Shown here in pieces: positions 61,226-64,000 of a stretch of DNA of 64,000 nt. The notes below the pieces were generated by a model that saw only the letters and a program-made list of their open reading frames with translations, was not told the DNA's origin and ran no database searches. Origin of the DNA: Pseudoscleropodium purum (lineage: Eukaryota > Streptophyta > Bryopsida > Hypnales > Brachytheciaceae); contig OZ017805.1 in assembly GCA_963969395.1 (NCBI GenBank), positions 62,001 to 126,000 of the forward strand, given 5' to 3'. Numbering within the stretch: the stretch's first letter is position 1; each line of letters starts with the position of its first letter. The translations under genes were made by a program, and so were the position numbers.

Positions 61226-61895
61226 AAGATTGTGTTGAAGGCATTACCACCACTACAAGTAGATTGCGTTGAAGGAAGTAGCTACAACATCCAAAGAATG
61301 AAGCCATGGTGATAGTAAGGTCTTAGAATGAGTTGAGTCGATAGTGAAGACTACAACACAAAAAGAATAAGAGTGCAAACTCTATATAACCTAATTCAAC
61401 TTCTTCCTTGAGAGGTACTCTTATATACCACAATGTGCAAGAGCAATGTATGAGTGTACATCTCAAGGAAGAGGTCCGAATTCGATTATACAAATTGTAT
61501 TGTTTTTTTTTTCTATTGCAGTCTCTTCTATTGACTCAACCCGTTCCAAGACCTTGTTGGTACCTTAGTGGTAATAAGATCTTTGAATCACTTGGGTCAA
61601 CTATATAGACAAAATTTGAAAGATAAATAATTACAAATTTATAGATTCAATTTTGACCTCCTCTTTGAGAAATACTTTCATACACCACAATGTGCAAAGA
61701 GCAATGTATGAGTATATTTCTCAAAGAAGAGGTCAAAGTTGAATCTACAAATTTGTACTTATTTCTCTTTCATATTCTGTCTCCATAGTTGACCCAAGTG
61801 ATTCAAAGACCTTATTATGACATTCACTCAATGGACACTACAACTTTTTCATTCCAACGTCCTACTTACAATGGTGGAGATGCCTCCAATACTTT
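61226..61895. repeat. Foldback repeat, copy 2, with two nested hairpins
   Basis: Outer arms (about 61226-61320 and 61815-61895) pair with each other. Inside are two complete hairpins, 61316-61556 and 61572-61818, each with a centre like ACCACAATGTGCAAAGAGCA. The second is close to a perfect palindrome (CACTTGGGTCAACTAT pairs with ATAGTTGACCCAAGTG). The unit is homologous to 19155-19590, which has one hairpin, so an internal duplication has occurred here. Confidence 0.8.
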
Positions 61896-62119
61896 CACTA
61901 CACAAGCATAGTGGACAATGTGGTCTTTTCACCTGAACATTGTATTTACAATTTCGAATACTTAAGTGTATTTGATAATCTATTCTTTACCATTATGGAC
62001 TATAAGGGAAAAACAAGGCCTATCCCATGGATCTAAAGCTACCTTCAGTGAATGGAACCTAGTGTTCTAATTCTGTGATGCTTTGACTAAGTGTAGTCCA
62101 CAATTCTATCCACTACTAG

Positions 62120-63962
62120 TGGTAGTCTTCAAGCAACCACCAAGACCTCCAAGTATACTATATACATTGGCAATGGCAATGCAGCAATTTCCATGAACGC
62201 CATCATTTACACTCTAAATGTGAACCCTTGCTTCGTAGTGCATTGCCATGTATTTTTTACAAATATGAAACACTCAAAAGCATTTGAGTTTTTTATCCTC
62301 GGTCCACTACGTCCCCAATTCGAAGTACTGTAAGTGTGACATACTCCTCAGCTTTTCCAATGCTTTGAGCAACTCTGGTCCTCGACTGTACTCCATACTA
62401 CATGCACATCTCTAGTTGGCATTTTCCCTCTTTTGCTTCTACAAGGACCTTTCATCCCAAGCGTCCCACAACTGTCCAAACGATTCACTACAAGCTTCTT
62501 TAGCAAGTCTCTTATACTTCTTTTTAGCATACTGAGGTAGCGGACACCATTTAACATGTGGAGATAGAGGTCTCTCACCCAAACTAGGATTGGGCAACAC
62601 CAATTTTGGAGGATCATTGCCGACTAAGATGCTAGGCTTCAAAGTTCCCTCAACATTTCCCTGAGACTGAAGACATCCACTCACTCAACATTATGAGCGT
62701 ACAAAATAAATGGTGTAGCTAAAGCTTTGAATTTTGATCACAATTTCAAGTAGGAAGAAGAATCTAACAATGATATTCAAGTTGCATTGACTTAACTAGA
62801 TAGAAATAATTTTTAACTCACTCATGTAGATAGACACGCACTCCTACCACTAATTCAAGTTGATGCAACTTGAATTACATATACAGAAAGCATAAAGAAT
62901 CGATGGAGTCATATCTTAGGACCAACAACTGAATCCATTTCTTCGTTGTACAGCTTCTTTGGTGTCATACTATTCACAAAGCCTTCATCCCAAGTTGAGA
63001 CCAAATGAGGCTAGCGTTTCAACGGAGAAGGAGAATTCACGATATTTGGGTGCTTCTTGTTGTTAGGTGGGTTGTCCACCACTCCATCCTCGGTAGGCAA
63101 CTAGAAAAAGTCTACTATGGAACGCGATGTGGCGACCAAGAATATGATGTGTCCCAATCCGCTTAGTGATATGGCGAACTATCCATAGTTAAAGAAAAAA
63201 TTGATGGAGGCAATAGACTTGTTCCTTTTGTAAAATCCAAGCAAAGAATCCACACGCACTACCTGTAAGCAAATAGAGGACCCCCATCAAAAGTATGTTT
63301 CTCCACAAAAGCATATATAAACAATAAATACATTGTACATGGCAAATACAAGGTAGTCAATAAGTCGCACCAAACAAGGCAATCAATACAAGGCAGATAG
63401 AAAAGGCTTAGTCACACAGCATCCCAATACCAATCCTCTTATTCAGGGTCAAGCATCTCGACATGTTAGTAGCTTAGTATAACTGAATCCTCAAACCACG
63501 TAGGACGTCTCAGATTCAGGGCTCTCCACTCATCATACAAAACATTGGACTCTTCAATGGCCTTTTCAAGCTCATCCACTGGTGTTTGGTCAAATTCCTG
63601 GAGCAATGTATAATGCCCATACTTATTGAAATCAAATCAAAACATTCAAGGTGAGCACCAAATCAAAACATACATGGTGAGTGGAGAATACCAAATCAAA
63701 ACATTCAAAGCAAAATTGTAGAATAAGGTCAGGCACTTACAGGATCTGTGGCTTCACTATCTAGTGAAGCCAAGGTCGTCTAAGTTGCTGCCCCACCCTC
63801 ACAGTCAGGAATAAAGAAATCAAGTTGAGGCGGTTGTGCATCCATAACAAGATCATTGCAAAGCGACAATGAATCCATGCCAATGTTCTCAAGATTGGTT
63901 GAAGGAGTACAAGGTGGAACATCAGAGGAATTGGACTCAAGGACATCATTGCAAGGAGTCAT
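62120..63962 (-). pseudogene. Gene Z, copy at window end (unknown family), decayed
   Basis: Exon 1 starts MTPCNDVLESNSSDVPP (63962) and ends ATDP at a GTAAGT donor near 63740. A second exon after TTGCTCCAG (about 63600) reads EFDQTPVDELEKAIEESNVL. A third after TTGCTTACAG (about 63267) reads VVRVDSLLGFYKRNK, then IASINFFFNYG, and reaches the EDGVVDNPP match to copy 1. A fourth, near 62.68 kb, has LSPHVKWCPLPQYAKKKYKR and GPELLKALEKL. Stops again fall at Gln/Arg positions. The family is unknown. The foldback repeat follows about 220 bases downstream. Confidence 0.6.
63632..63720. repeat. Short direct repeats in a gene Z intron
   Basis: Three copies of a unit containing AAATCAAAACATWCA, two of them followed by GGTGAG, occur within the first intron of the gene Z copy. 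Confidence 0.7.
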
Positions 63963-64000
63963 TTTTATGTTTTCTTGAATTGGTCCAAAAAAAAATATTG

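Overview
The window looks like gene-poor, AT-rich nuclear DNA of a land plant. The evidence is plant-type CACTA and hAT-like transposons with target-site duplications, GT-AG introns of about 100 bases and more, scattered TTTAGGG-type telomere motifs, and plant-style FCP1-like phosphatase remnants. The species cannot be named. No intact cellular gene, tRNA or rRNA was recognised; almost everything codable is mobile or decayed. All translations were done by hand.

Layout. (1) 2.5-12.0 kb, minus strand: a decayed multi-exon gene ('gene Y'), one exon of which is split by a 4.5-kb CACTA-like insertion (3593-8071). (2) 12.9-15.2 kb: a hairpin, a 305-bp tandem duplication, and a complete 997-bp CACTA element (14208-15204, TSD ACA). 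(3) 15.9-18.9 kb: two decayed ORFs, the second (plus strand) split by a 281-bp GC-rich MITE (17940-18220, TSD AATTCATT). (4) 19.1-27.8 kb: minus-strand copy 1 of a large repeated gene pair ('gene X' with an FCP1-like phosphatase ORF, then 'gene Z'), followed by a foldback repeat. Gene X copy 2 lies at 38.1-43.8 kb; gene Z with its foldback recurs at 61.2-64.0 kb and runs toward the window end. (5) 26.7-34 kb: mostly tandem and dispersed repeats. (6) 34.7-36.95 kb: a decayed reverse transcriptase with a YIDDL motif, interrupted by a 187-bp MITE. (7) 43,986-55,700: an 11.7-kb transposon with CAGGGTTGAC termini and perfect 8-bp target duplications (ACTACAAT), carrying three reading frames. (8) 55.7-61 kb: weakly coding decayed ORFs and a 178-bp tandem repeat.

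The most interesting object is the 11.7-kb element. It carries a protein-kinase ORF with recognisable catalytic residues, and two divergently oriented ORFs that share a paralogous N-terminal domain; the longer one also has coiled-coil and RING-like parts. CpG-dense GTCCG-rich arrays sit at both ends and upstream of each ORF. No known transposase domain was seen. The small GC-rich elements at 36.1 and 37.7 kb share its terminal sequences and look like internal-deletion derivatives.

A second theme runs through the window: old ORFs stay in frame over hundreds of codons but are punctuated by TAG, TGA and TAA where Gln or Arg is expected. This pattern is best explained by C-to-T decay of methylated CHG and CG sites.
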